The notes: generated by a model from the sequence alone, not told the origin. A DNA stretch of 41,351 nt from a gamma proteobacterium symbiont of Ctena orbiculata (GCA_003094555.1 NATW01000102.1:1-41351); one strand, 5' to 3'. Shown: positions 25,763 to 34,404, counted from the stretch's first letter. Numbers and translations are program-made.

Positions 25763-26763
25763 TACAGGTGTTCCACCACCTTGCGGGTCAGGTCGACCAG
25801 GCGATTGACATAGCCCCACTCGTTGTCATACCAGGCGTAGATTTTGACCAAAGAGCCATCCACCACCATGGTGGACGGGGCGTCGATCACGGATGAGCGG
25901 GACTCATTCAAATAGTCCACCGAGACCAGGGGACGCTCCTCGTAGCCCAGGATACCCTTCAGCCCCCCTTCCGCCGCCGCCTTGAAATAACGGTTGATCT
26001 CCTCCGCCGTCACCTCTCTGGCGGCCTGAAAGACAAAGTCGGTGAGGGAACCGTTGAGCAACGGCACCCGCACCGCATGGCCGTTGAGCTTACCCTCCAG
26101 CTCGGGGAAGATCTTGGTAATCGCCTTCGCCGAGCCGGTGGTGGTGGGGATCAGGGACTGGCCGCAGGCGCGGGCGCGGCGCAGGTCCTTGTGTCCCTTG
26201 TCGACGATGATCTGGGTATTGGTGATGTCATGGATGGTGGTCATGCAGCCTTGCAGGATACCCACCTGTTCGTGCATCACCTTCACCACAGGCGCCAGGC
26301 AGTTTGTGGTGCAGGATGCCGCCGTGATCAGGTGGTGCCTGTCCGGCTCGTAGCGGTCGTCGTTGATGCCGTAGACGATGTTCAATGCCCCTTCGGTGGG
26401 GGCGGCGACGATAACCTTCTTCACCCCCTGATCGAAATAGGCCTGCAGGGAGTCCGGTTTCTTGTGGTGTTTGCCGGTGGCCTCGATGACGATATCGCAG
26501 TCGGACCAGTCGCTGGCGGCAATATCCTGATTCGCGCTGTAGGCCAAGCGGCTATTCCCGACAGCGATCTCACTCCCATGGGCAGCGCAATCCACATCCC
26601 AGGTGCCATGCACCGAATCGAACTGCAGCAGATGAGCCGCACAGGTGGCATCGCCGGCGATCTCGTTGATGCGCATGAAATCCATTGAATCCTCACCCCA
26701 GCCGGCCCGTAGCGCCAGGCGGCCCATACGGCCAAAGCCGTTTATACCAATCTTTGCTTTCAA
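25762..26763 (-). CDS. ArsJ-associated glyceraldehyde-3-phosphate dehydrogenase
   Basis: A 333-residue NAD-dependent GAPDH. The Rossmann motif is [13 protein letters not shown], the catalytic SCTTNC gives Cys151, and His of TTIHDIT lies near 179. [14 protein letters not shown] is near the C-terminus. In arsenate-resistance operons this isoform uses arsenate in place of phosphate and makes 1-arseno-3-phosphoglycerate for ArsJ. No ATG opens the frame. The best start is a TTG at 26763 (giving M-K-A-K-I-G-I-N-G), preceded by GAGGAA at a good distance; an upstream TTG at 26838 would add 25 unconserved residues. Its stop overlaps the arsJ ATG. A weaker possibility is that it also serves glycolysis. 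Confidence 0.92.
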   Translation of the reverse strand: MKAKIGINGFGRMGRLALRAGWGEDSMDFMRINEIAGDATCAAHLLQFDSVHGTWDVDCAAHGSEIAVGNSRLAYSANQDIAASDWSDCDIVIEATGKHHKKPDSLQAYFDQGVKKVIVAAPTEGALNIVYGINDDRYEPDRHHLITAASCTTNCLAPVVKVMHEQVGILQGCMTTIHDITNTQIIVDKGHKDLRRARACGQSLIPTTTGSAKAITKIFPELEGKLNGHAVRVPLLNGSLTDFVFQAAREVTAEEINRYFKAAAEGGLKGILGYEERPLVSVDYLNESRSSVIDAPSTMVVDGSLVKIYAWYDNEWGYVNRLVDLTRKVVEHL

Positions 26764-26808
26764 AAGGAGATTCCTCGGTATCAAGTTATCGTCAGGTTTT
26801 TGTTTGGC

Positions 26809-26838
26809 AATATAAGCCCCGACATGCGGGTTCTGCAA
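26809..26838 (-). promoter_or_regulatory. Candidate promoter of the GAPDH-arsJ operon
   Basis: TTGCAG (26838-26833), an 18-bp spacer and TATATT (26814-26809). The spacer includes CCCG-N5-CGGG, a small inverted repeat where a repressor could bind. The predicted leader is about 40 nt to the TTG start. Confidence 0.4.
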
Positions 26839-26944
26839 TCAGAATCCCATCGCAGTACCGGCTGGACCATTACCGTCTTGGCTAAGTACCATATCTTTAT
26901 GACAGAAATGTGAAATCCAGGCCGGAGAGGAAGAGAAAATAAAC

Positions 26945-27079
26945 CGCGAATACACGCAAATTATGAGGTGGCAATTCGACAATCATCCGCCATGAAAGTC
27001 ATGGTGATAGCGACAGGCCGTGTTGGAATGAGGTCCTATAGTCAAAAATCTTTTTTGCGTAGATTTGCGGTAATTCGCG
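26945..27079. repeat. Imperfect inverted repeat of a 17-bp unit
   Basis: The unit CGCGAATACACGCAAAT (26945-26961) recurs inverted at 27063-27079 with 14 of 17 bases matching, about 100 bp apart. The style (GCGAAT...ACGCAAAT) is like an interspersed intergenic repeat. It fills most of the gap between the terminator at 27106 and the GAPDH promoter. No gene was seen in this 414-bp gap (26764-27177). Confidence 0.4.
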
Positions 27080-27105
27080 TCCATTTGCAGCTAAGCAAAA
27101 TAAAA

Positions 27106-27125
27106 AGGCGGCCCGAAGGCCGCCT
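27106..27125 (-). terminator. Rho-independent terminator of the PhoX-like gene
   Basis: An 8-bp GC-rich stem (AGGCGGCC/GGCCGCCT) with a 4-nt loop is followed on the minus strand by TTTTTATTTT. It lies about 53 bp after the stop of the secreted PhoX-like gene and separates it from the GAPDH-arsJ operon downstream. Confidence 0.92.
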
Positions 27126-27177
27126 CGATAAGGGAGTTTCTTAATCCATTAGGAATTCACGTCCCTGTCAATTGCTC

Positions 27178-28548
27178 TTATCTATCTCTTCTGCGGCCAT
27201 CATCCTCACGCTCGTCGTCCTCGCCATACTTCTCCTTGGGATCCTCACGGCTGATGGCCCAGGTGCCGTCGCCGTCGTCGTTAGCCGAATGCTGGATGTT
27301 GACATACAGGGTGTTGCGGTCCACCGGGCTGAAATAGATACCGGTACCCTCTGCGCCAGGGTCGGACAGGGAAGCGAACAGGGAGACATAGCGGGATGCA
27401 CCGAACTCGTTGGTCACCTGACTGGCGAACCAGATATCGGACGGCTTGTTGTCCTCGATCATCACCAGGTCGCCATTCGGCGCTTCAGCCAGGTTGTCCA
27501 CGCTGTCGAAACCAGTCTGATGACCCGCCTCACCCGGTTTACCGATCTCCTTCGGCACATTCACACCCGGCTTGACGAAGTCGGTTACCATCATGCTGCT
27601 GAGGTTGATGGCGATGACACGACCTTCGTAGAGTTCCGAAGTGAAAACAAGCGCACCGCTCTCATCGGTCTTGGTATCTCTCGGGCCTTCGGTGATTGCC
27701 ACATAGAGGGTATCTCCGATCACTTCCAGATCCTCAGGACGCTGGTAGCTCTGGCCACCGGCGGCGCTACCGGACTCACGGGCGGTCATAGGATCGATGG
27801 GACCGACCCACTCGCCCTGGCCAACACCATCTGCACCATTCACCTTCAACGCATACAGAGATCCAGCCGAAAGATCACCGGCAACATCGGGTACGAACTT
27901 ATACACGCCACCGCCACAAGGAACCACACCACTGCAGCCCGAGGTACGGCCGCGATGCTCATCCACCACATAGACATTACCATCACTGTCGAGATCTATA
28001 CCTTCATGGGCAAGACGACCCACAGCCGGTCTGTCGACAACCTCTTTGGCGGTCATCAGATCGTCTTCCAGGTAGATCTCAAGCAGGCGACCGCCGGTGA
28101 TCTCTTCTGCGAACAGGAGAGTGCCCCAAGGGGTCCAGCGAATACCGTCAAGGGCGTCGTAGCTGGGATCCTGGGCCAGCAGACGGGTTTCACCGGTCTG
28201 CAGATCAACCACACTCACAGAGCCGCCTTCCGGCTGGTTGGCAGGGCTGCGCAGTTCGTGGGTCCGGTACATGAAGCGGCCCTTCATGGGTCCGGTCTCA
28301 TTGACCGTATTCATGTCATGCCAGTCATCACGACCGCCATCATAGATATTCAGATTGGTCTCGTCGGAAACAACCCACTGTTTGAAGCCCTTTGGCACTT
28401 TCCAGGGAGCGGTTGCGTCCCAGTCAGCGGCATTGGCGGACTCTTCAAGGGGTTTGAAATTATAGCTTTTAATACCACCCGCCATTGCCGAACCGGAAAT
28501 TGCCACGGCTGCCGCAAGTGCGATAGTCAATACTTTACGTTGAAACAT
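27178..28548 (-). CDS. Secreted PhoX-like (DUF839) protein
   Basis: A 456-residue protein with a Sec signal peptide (KVLTIALAAAVAISGSAMA, cleavage near residue 23). The mature part looks like a PhoX/DUF839 beta-propeller: MYRTHELRSPANQPEGGSVSVVDLQTGE, YDALDGIRWTPWGTLLFAEE, HEGIDLDSDGNVYVVDEH, QRPEDLEVIGDTLYVAITEG and the late GTGIYFSPVDRNTLYVNIQHS. PhoX enzymes are calcium/iron-dependent phosphatases; acidic and Glu-rich loops that could bind metal are present. Classical PhoX is exported by Tat, but no twin arginine is seen, so phosphatase activity is uncertain. The C-terminus is a highly charged Glu/Asp/Arg tail. GAGGATG precedes the ATG, and a strong terminator follows. Confidence 0.8.
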   Translation of the reverse strand: MFQRKVLTIALAAAVAISGSAMAGGIKSYNFKPLEESANAADWDATAPWKVPKGFKQWVVSDETNLNIYDGGRDDWHDMNTVNETGPMKGRFMYRTHELRSPANQPEGGSVSVVDLQTGETRLLAQDPSYDALDGIRWTPWGTLLFAEEITGGRLLEIYLEDDLMTAKEVVDRPAVGRLAHEGIDLDSDGNVYVVDEHRGRTSGCSGVVPCGGGVYKFVPDVAGDLSAGSLYALKVNGADGVGQGEWVGPIDPMTARESGSAAGGQSYQRPEDLEVIGDTLYVAITEGPRDTKTDESGALVFTSELYEGRVIAINLSSMMVTDFVKPGVNVPKEIGKPGEAGHQTGFDSVDNLAEAPNGDLVMIEDNKPSDIWFASQVTNEFGASRYVSLFASLSDPGAEGTGIYFSPVDRNTLYVNIQHSANDDGDGTWAISREDPKEKYGEDDEREDDGRRRDR

Positions 28549-28770
28549 TTACGATCATCCTCATCTAGTATTAGAGGGAAGCTTTGAACTAGTCTTAGAT
28601 GGACATATTAGAACTATCAGCTTCCGAGTTTATGCAGCGCCTATAAAGTCCATGTTGTTGCGCCCCACTCTTCTTGAGCCGGCGTCATTCTGATGAGGGA
28701 ATGTTTCAGCAGCACAACTGCTGCGATTACATTTTCGTGATTAAGCTAATAAGAATATATTTGCTACTTA

Positions 28771-29904
28771 ATGACATTGAATAAAGATACAACAAAACAG
28801 ATAGTTGGTGAATTCTCCGGCGCCTTTGCCGACCTCGGCACCTTCCTGCCCATCGTAATCGCGGTGCTCACTCTACAACTGATCGATCCATCCGGATTGT
28901 TTATCGGCTTCGGGCTGTTCGCCCTTGCGGTAGCGGCGATCTATCGCCGCCCGATCCCGGTACAGCCGATGAAAGCGGTAGCCGCGGTTGTCATCGCAGA
29001 AAATCTCAGTGCCGGCACCATTGCCGCCAGCGGCCTGCTGTTGGGTATTACGGTTCTCTTGCTTACCGTCACCGGCGTTGCCTCCTATTTGGGCAAAAAA
29101 TTGCCCCAGGCTGTACTCAGCGGGATACAACTGGGTATCGGCCTGATCCTCGCATGGGCCGGTGCAAAACTGATGCTGCAGGATCCCCTTACCGGCCTGG
29201 CGGCGATGGTGCTTTTACTCCTGCTGCTGCCAACGCGATTCAAATCCTTCAGTGCCATCCTGGTCATTCTCGGCACATCCGTATGGAGTGCCGTTGGCCA
29301 ATCCGTGCAAATTCCAGAGATAGCAATTGGATTCTATCTGCCCCAGTGGGTCAGCTTCGACTGGTCGGATGGCTGGAAATCGGCTGAAACGATTCTGCTG
29401 CCACAGCTCGCCCTGACCCTGACCAATGCAATGATCGTAACCGCCGCCATCGCAAGGCACCTGTTCGTCGATCAGGACAGATCGATCACGCCGAATCAAC
29501 TTGGCATGAGCACCGGCGTGCTCAATCTGTTATTGGCCCCACTCGGCGCCTTTCCCATGTGCCATGGCGCAGGCGGCCTGGTGGTGCAGCACCGCTTCGG
29601 TGCCCGCACTGGATTGGCACCTGCCATTTTCGGTATCACCTGTCTGTCGATCGGACTCCTGTTGGGACCGAATGCGTTGCAACTCCTGCTACTGATACCC
29701 CTCGCGGCGGTTGGCGCACTATTGGTCTTTGCCGGTATCGATCTGGCTATGAGCAAAGAGCTGATGCAGGGATCACGGGAGAATTTGCCAGTCATTATCA
29801 TCACCGGCCTTGTCTGCCTGCTGTTCAACGTGGCCCTGGGATTGTTGGTGGGCATAGCGATTGAATATCTACGCCAACGAAATAGCAGCAAGGTATCGGA
29901 CTAA
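28771..29904 (+). CDS. MOT1-type molybdate/sulfate transporter
   Basis: A 377-residue membrane protein with about 10 or more helices. It carries both signatures of the MOT1 molybdate transporter family: GAFADLGTFLPIVIA (residues 17-31) and FPMCHGAGGLVVQHRFGARTGLAP (about 264-287). PVQPMKAVAAVVIAE, near residue 70, is also conserved. It likely imports molybdate, which would serve the molybdenum or tungsten enzyme FdhA encoded nearby; the functional link is inference. The start has little SD. It is divergent from the PhoX-like gene (222 bp between starts). Confidence 0.85.
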   Translation: MTLNKDTTKQIVGEFSGAFADLGTFLPIVIAVLTLQLIDPSGLFIGFGLFALAVAAIYRRPIPVQPMKAVAAVVIAENLSAGTIAASGLLLGITVLLLTVTGVASYLGKKLPQAVLSGIQLGIGLILAWAGAKLMLQDPLTGLAAMVLLLLLLPTRFKSFSAILVILGTSVWSAVGQSVQIPEIAIGFYLPQWVSFDWSDGWKSAETILLPQLALTLTNAMIVTAAIARHLFVDQDRSITPNQLGMSTGVLNLLLAPLGAFPMCHGAGGLVVQHRFGARTGLAPAIFGITCLSIGLLLGPNALQLLLLIPLAAVGALLVFAGIDLAMSKELMQGSRENLPVIIITGLVCLLFNVALGLLVGIAIEYLRQRNSSKVSD

Positions 29905-29907
29905 AGA

Positions 29908-29940
29908 AACAAGCCTCAAAGGGACCCAGCCAGGCTTGTT
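29908..29940. terminator. Hairpin between convergent genes (possible bidirectional terminator)
   Basis: AACAAGCCT (29908-29916) and AGGCTTGTT (29932-29940) form a perfect 9-bp stem just after the molybdate transporter stop. On the minus strand TTTCTTT follows the stem, a short U-rich run, so it could stop transcription from the DUF4399 gene. The plus-strand side has no T-tract. Confidence 0.5.
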
Positions 29941-29945
29941 CCCGC

Positions 29946-29964
29946 TCCCACGCTTCACGTGGGA
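29946..29964. repeat. Short REP-like palindrome
   Basis: TCCCACG (29946-29952) and CGTGGGA (29958-29964) around CTTCA, with an outer GTTCCC/GGGAAC. This type of GTTCCCACG/CGTGGGAAC palindrome is commonly dispersed in intergenic regions. It sits directly beside the 29908 hairpin. Confidence 0.45.
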
Positions 29965-30003
29965 ACGAGTCTAGTTCCAGGATTGAAACCTATTTGATTG
30001 CCA

Positions 30004-30432
30004 TCACTTCACTGTGATAGTGATCTTGTCAGAGACGATGGGGGGATCGAAGGGGATGTGATCCTTATCACCCAGCACCAGCTGCAAGGTATGAGAACCC
30101 TTGTCCAGATCGAGCGTCACCTCCGTCTGACCACCACCGAAATGGCGGTGATTCTCATCCGAGGGCAGCGGCTTATCCATGGCCGGCATCTCGGCTACAT
30201 CGATGAGCAGATGGTGATGACCGGTCTTTTCACGATCGATTCCTGCAGGTGCCACACCCATCCCGCGCAAACCGAAACGAACAGTAACAGGACCGCTTAT
30301 GCTTTCACCATTCATCGGCGAGATGATATAGAGTTTGGCTCCATCAGGCGCCGGTGTACCCGCATTGATCTGTGGCACAAAGCACAGCATACACAACATT
30401 GTAAAAAGTAATTTTTTGCAACGAGAGGACAT
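30004..30432 (-). CDS. DUF4399 periplasmic protein
   Basis: A 142-residue protein with a Sec signal peptide (KLLFTMLCMLCFVPQINA, cleavage near residue 24). The mature domain matches DUF4399: YIISPMNGESISGPVTVRFGLRGMGVAPAG, TGHHHLLID, NHRHFGGGQTEVTLDL, and a C-terminal beta segment. The conserved His cluster (GHHHLLID, HRHFGGG) suggests metal or ligand binding; function is not established. A strong SD (CTGGAGGT) precedes the ATG. The 280 bp upstream (30433-30712) hold no gene, and no clean promoter was found. Confidence 0.85.
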   Translation of the reverse strand: MSSRCKKLLFTMLCMLCFVPQINAGTPAPDGAKLYIISPMNGESISGPVTVRFGLRGMGVAPAGIDREKTGHHHLLIDVAEMPAMDKPLPSDENHRHFGGGQTEVTLDLDKGSHTLQLVLGDKDHIPFDPPIVSDKITITVK

Positions 30433-30712
30433 ATGGACCTCCAGGAGAGCTTGATTTTTTAAGGATTGGAATATAGGGCTCCTGGATAATCGAACTGCGG
30501 AAAATCAAGGGACTCCCATGTGGTGTAAGACAATTCAATTACAGCATATGTTGACTATTTATAACCCTGCAAAAAAGGGCATTTCGCAGGTATTGTGAAT
30601 AATATCTTTACTCTTGATATATCTCTGCATATGACTACCCGCTCGACCACATGAGTGAGAAAGTGTATGCCTTGCGAACAGTCGATCCACGTTCTCCGGG
30701 AGCTTTCTCTTG

Positions 30713-31984
30713 CTATCCCTTTTTTGATCTATCAATCAGATGCTCGGCCACCAGTTCGGTCAGGCTGATCACCTGGGTATCCATTTCGTTATGCTCTATC
30801 CCCTCTTCCAGGATGATCCGGCAATTGGCGCATGCCGTGACCATGGTATTGACTCCTGTCTCCTGTAACTGCTGTTTCTTACGCTCGAAGACCCGCAGGC
30901 GCAACGGCTCGGCGCGCTCGTTGGCACTCACGCCACCACCGCCACCACAGCACCAGTTCATCACCCCATGGTCCTTCATCTCGACAAAGTTTTCCGCCAC
31001 ACTGTTGAGTAATTCCCGTGGCTGGTTGACGACACCACCGCGACGCACTATCTGACAGGGATCGTGCAGGGTCATGGGGGTTGTATCCATACCCTCCAAC
31101 TGCAGGCGTCCCTCCGCCTTTAACTGTTCCAGCAACTCCAGGATATGCACTACCTCGAAGGAGTATGGACGACCGATCAGGTTCGGTCCTTCCCAACGAA
31201 TAGCGGTATAGGCGTGGCCACATTCGGGACTGATGACAGTCTTGACACCCAACTCTTCCGCGGCGATCACAACCCGATTCACCAGTTCAGCCGCTGCCTC
31301 CTTTTTGCCGATCTGGACACCGCTGTTGGTGGCCTCGAAGGCATTGCTGTTGATTGTCCAGGAGACTCCCGCCGCATCGAAGATACGCGCGATACTCTCG
31401 ATAAATTCCGGAAAATTGACCACCTCCATGGAGGAGAAGAGAACCATGTAGTCGGCACCCTTTTTGTCCACCGGTATTTTCAACCCGCTATCCTTCTCCA
31501 CATGGGCCAGGGCGGCCTGGAGGGTCTTGAAGGTGACTCCCATGGGACTGCCGATCTTCAGCGCCCGCTTGGTCGCCTCTTTCATGCCGTCCGGCGCATA
31601 GCCCGCGACGGAGAAGCCTTCCCGCTGTTTACGTATCATGTAGGTGATGTCGTTACCCACCGGGCAGATCATGGAACAGCGGCCACACAGGGTGCAGCTG
31701 TCGTAGACAAGGGTCTCCCAATCGGCGAAATCTTTCTCGGTGACAGGCTCACTCAGACCGAACACTGAACCCAACTTACCCCAGAAGGTATGTTCCCGTC
31801 GCCAAAGCTTCTTCATCGGCTCGAGTTTGTAGATCGGCGTATAACGGGGATCATGGGTCTCTGTATAGAAGAGACAGGCCTCGGCGCAGAGCCCACAGTG
31901 GACGCAACTGGAGAAGTAGGATGAGATGCGGGAATCGATCTGTAGACGTAACGCCTCTACACCCTGCTCAAACTGTTCACTCAT
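30713..31984 (-). CDS. HdrD/DsrK-like iron-sulfur protein, end of formate dehydrogenase operon
   Basis: A 423-residue soluble Fe-S protein. Two [4Fe-4S] motifs are near the N-terminus: CVHCGLCAEAC (Cys27/30/33/37, followed by TETHDPRYTPIYKLEPM) and CTLCGRCSMICPVG (Cys97/100/103/107). C-terminal CCG-type elements follow: SPECGHAY, LHDPCQIVRRGG, MNWCCGGGGGV and TACANCR. This is the plan of HdrD, DsrK, TmcB and HmcF, where the CCG region binds a special [4Fe-4S] cluster for thiol/disulfide or quinone-linked chemistry. It follows a NarI-like membrane gene by 8 bp, giving a DsrMK/HdrED-like pair. The pair closes the formate dehydrogenase operon. The natural electron partner is unknown. No clear terminator follows. 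Confidence 0.87.
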   Translation of the reverse strand: MSEQFEQGVEALRLQIDSRISSYFSSCVHCGLCAEACLFYTETHDPRYTPIYKLEPMKKLWRREHTFWGKLGSVFGLSEPVTEKDFADWETLVYDSCTLCGRCSMICPVGNDITYMIRKQREGFSVAGYAPDGMKEATKRALKIGSPMGVTFKTLQAALAHVEKDSGLKIPVDKKGADYMVLFSSMEVVNFPEFIESIARIFDAAGVSWTINSNAFEATNSGVQIGKKEAAAELVNRVVIAAEELGVKTVISPECGHAYTAIRWEGPNLIGRPYSFEVVHILELLEQLKAEGRLQLEGMDTTPMTLHDPCQIVRRGGVVNQPRELLNSVAENFVEMKDHGVMNWCCGGGGGVSANERAEPLRLRVFERKKQQLQETGVNTMVTACANCRIILEEGIEHNEMDTQVISLTELVAEHLIDRSKKG

Positions 31985-31992
31985 GCCGCCCC

Positions 31993-32634
31993 CTATGCAT
32001 TGATACCTTTGCGTCCCATGGTTGCGCCGGTATAGCCGCGACTCATTACGAAGGTAAAGGTATGCATCAGCTTGCTGAATGGAAAATAGATCAGCAGCAA
32101 CTCGGCCAGTAGCAGATGGATCAGGCGCAGCGCCTCGAAGGATTGCGCCAATGCCAGACAGCCTGTCAGCATCACCAGAAACACCAGGACACTCCCCACA
32201 TGGTCATCCAAGTCCGAGAGCAGTCTCGTCACCGGACTGAGCAGACGATGGATCCATAACAGCAGCAGGCCAAGAAACGCCAGTTCGGCAGAGAGGATAA
32301 AGGCCCAATGGGGCATGCCCGGCCAACTGAAACCGGTGATCCTCTCGGCGTAGAAATCGATATGGGGTTGGGCGAAGAAGAGCAGCGCAAACAGCCCAAG
32401 GTGGAACAGATAGCCGGCGATCTGCAGCAGTCTGCCACGGGTGGCGGCAGTGCGCTCATACAGGGAACGGCTGAAGATAGTCCGCATCGCACCGGATGCT
32501 GCACTGCCTTTTGGCGTCGCAAGGTCCGTCCTGTTGCCCGCCATGAGAATCATCAAGATACGCCATACAACACCGATCACAAACACGCCCAGGGAGAAGA
32601 TCCACAAGGGCCCGTCGATGAACTGAGCGATCAT
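31993..32634 (-). CDS. NarI/DsrM-like membrane cytochrome b
   Basis: A 213-residue membrane protein with five or so helices, starting PLWIFSLGVFVIGVVWRILMILMA. Histidines placed within or beside helices (GYLFHLGLFALLF, LLLLWIHRLL, LRLIHLLLAELLLIYFPFSKLMHTFTF) fit two b-type hemes as in NarI and DsrM/HmcE, which exchange electrons with quinones. The frame opens 46 codons upstream inside fdhC, but I start at ATG 32634, where GGGGAGG precedes it and ATGA overlaps the fdhC stop. Paired with the downstream CCG iron-sulfur protein. Confidence 0.85.
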   Translation of the reverse strand: MIAQFIDGPLWIFSLGVFVIGVVWRILMILMAGNRTDLATPKGSAASGAMRTIFSRSLYERTAATRGRLLQIAGYLFHLGLFALLFFAQPHIDFYAERITGFSWPGMPHWAFILSAELAFLGLLLLWIHRLLSPVTRLLSDLDDHVGSVLVFLVMLTGCLALAQSFEALRLIHLLLAELLLIYFPFSKLMHTFTFVMSRGYTGATMGRKGINA

Positions 32635-33719
32635 TTGCCTGCCTCCCCAAGCTCTCGACCGAGGGATCTGTTGGTATCGGGGTCGCTGAACCGGTTCACT
32701 TCTTCGTTGGCTATCGCTTCTCCCCGCTTTTCCATCTGCGTCGCCCACAGATCGTGATGTTCCTTGGCCCAATTCAGGTCACAGTATCCTGACTTCATAC
32801 CTTCGATGGCGCCCTGCATACCGATGCTGCCAATATAGATGTGACCAAGTATCACACCGATCATGAGAATCGCACCGATGGCGTGACCCACATGGGCCAG
32901 CTCCATCCACTCCCGACTCTGACCGAATATGGGAAATACCAATACCAGACCGGACGCCACAATCACTGAACCCACGATTATCAGCATCCAGAACATGCTC
33001 TTCTCGCCCATATTGAAAAAGTTGGACGGAACATGTTTTTTACCGATGATGCCACCCCCCCGCAACAGCCAACTCATATCCCCCTTCTGATAGATGTTGC
33101 GGCGAACGAATTTTATAAACACCAGGATCAGGGCAATCATAAACAGGGGCCCCATCAGATTGTGCCCCTCTTTGCTGGCCGATGCGATAACCGAGAAGAT
33201 CTCCTTGCCGAAGAGGGGAATCAATACTGGTCGACCGAACAAAATGATCAGACCGGTAATGGCGAGAAACAGGAAAATCGATGCCATGAACCAGTGGATC
33301 AAGCGTTCATAGCTGGTATAGCGGGGCAGCTTCCTGTCCGACTCACCACCGACAATCTTCACTTTGCCGCGGATCAGGTAGAAAAGGATTAAACCTATAC
33401 CTATGCCCAGCAACAGGTATCCACCGATGGGTATCAACTGCTGCATACGGAATTTTCGCCACTTGTCCCCATAGGCATTGATCAGCACACCCGTGTCCAC
33501 ACCCCTTACCTGAGTGGTACCGGATGCGGGCATATCCCGCTGGCGCACATCCCGCCACAACTCCGCAGCGGGATTGAGTACCGCTACTGAAGGCAGGCCT
33601 CTCGACTCCTTGGACTCGGCAAAGCTATGCAGTGGCAGGACAATCAACCACAACAGCAACAACCATGCTGTGGTGTTACTGCCCTGACCAGCTGCAGATA
33701 GGTTGCAGAACCTGTTCAT
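32631..33719 (-). CDS. fdhC: Formate dehydrogenase cytochrome b subunit (FdhC)
   Basis: A 362-residue protein. An N-terminal signal peptide (about residues 16-36) and a periplasmic stretch lead to about four membrane helices. Heme-ligand histidines sit in YERLIHWFMAS, SKEGHNLMGPL, and AHVGHAIGAILMIGVILGHIYIG, as in FdnI/FdoI-type cytochrome b556. It passes electrons from FdhAB to the quinone pool. The longer open frame (to 34169) translates fdhB in the wrong frame at its start and is rejected; the ATG at 33719 is used, with GGGAGAG upstream. It overlaps the next gene by 4 bp. Confidence 0.9.
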   Translation of the reverse strand: MNRFCNLSAAGQGSNTTAWLLLLWLIVLPLHSFAESKESRGLPSVAVLNPAAELWRDVRQRDMPASGTTQVRGVDTGVLINAYGDKWRKFRMQQLIPIGGYLLLGIGIGLILFYLIRGKVKIVGGESDRKLPRYTSYERLIHWFMASIFLFLAITGLIILFGRPVLIPLFGKEIFSVIASASKEGHNLMGPLFMIALILVFIKFVRRNIYQKGDMSWLLRGGGIIGKKHVPSNFFNMGEKSMFWMLIIVGSVIVASGLVLVFPIFGQSREWMELAHVGHAIGAILMIGVILGHIYIGSIGMQGAIEGMKSGYCDLNWAKEHHDLWATQMEKRGEAIANEEVNRFSDPDTNRSLGRELGEAGK

Positions 33720-33748
33720 AGCGAACCAACTCTCCCTATTGCGCTGCT

Positions 33749-34378
33749 TCACTCTTTGGCGCTGCTCTTGCCGGCACCACTGGAGGGTGCGCGGAAAGAG
33801 GCATCGCGATAGGAGACACCCCGCGCCATCACACTCGCACTGCGATTGATGACGCGTTTGCGATAGATGTCTGAAATCGTATCCGAGTCTCCGGCCAACA
33901 GGGCCTTGGTGGAGCACATCTCCGCACATAACGGCAGCTTGCCTTCGGCGAGACGGTTTGAGCCATACTTTCTGTGCTCGTCGGAGCTGTTGTCGGCCTC
34001 CGGTCCACCGGCGCAGAAGGTGCATTTGTCCATCTTGCCCCGGGTGGCGAACGCCCCATCCTCGGGAAACTGAGGTGCGCCGAAGGGACAGGCGTAGAAG
34101 CAGTAGCCGCAGCCGATGCAGATATCCTTGTCGTGGAGAACGACCCCGTCCTGGGTGGTATAGAAGCAATCCACCGGACAGACCGTGGCGCAGGGAGCAT
34201 CCGAACAGTGCATACAGGCCACCGACAACGAGCGTTCACCTTCGTCACCATCGTTAATGGTCACCACCCGGCGGCGGTTGACGCCCCATGGAACCTCGTT
34301 CTCGTTCTTACAGGCGGTAACGCAGGCATTGCACTCGATACAACGCTCGGGATCGCAATAGAATTTCATTCGTGCCAT
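33749..34378 (-). CDS. fdhB: Formate dehydrogenase iron-sulfur subunit (FdhB)
   Basis: A 209-residue ferredoxin-type subunit with four [4Fe-4S] motif groups: CIECNACVTACKNE, CMHCSDAPCATVCPV, CIGCGYCFYACPFGAP, and CTFCAGG with a later CAEMC. It carries electrons from the molybdopterin subunit to FdhC. There is no C-terminal membrane anchor of the FdnH kind, and the tail after the cluster region is short. It lies 26 bp after fdhA and 29 bp before fdhC, clearly in one operon. No signal peptide is present, consistent with export together with FdhA through Tat. Confidence 0.93.
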   Translation of the reverse strand: MARMKFYCDPERCIECNACVTACKNENEVPWGVNRRRVVTINDGDEGERSLSVACMHCSDAPCATVCPVDCFYTTQDGVVLHDKDICIGCGYCFYACPFGAPQFPEDGAFATRGKMDKCTFCAGGPEADNSSDEHRKYGSNRLAEGKLPLCAEMCSTKALLAGDSDTISDIYRKRVINRSASVMARGVSYRDASFRAPSSGAGKSSAKE

Positions 34379-34404
34379 GTTGATATCCTCTGTTTAAAAC
34401 TCGT

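Noticed and set aside
27172-28587. 471-codon plus-strand frame opposite the PhoX-like gene
   Set aside because: The minus-strand gene has a signal peptide, SD, family motifs and a terminator. The antisense frame has none.
33720-34169. N-terminal extension of the FdhC frame
   Set aside because: It lies wholly within fdhB in another frame and is Arg-rich and unconserved; the signal-peptide-bearing start at 33719 fits the family.
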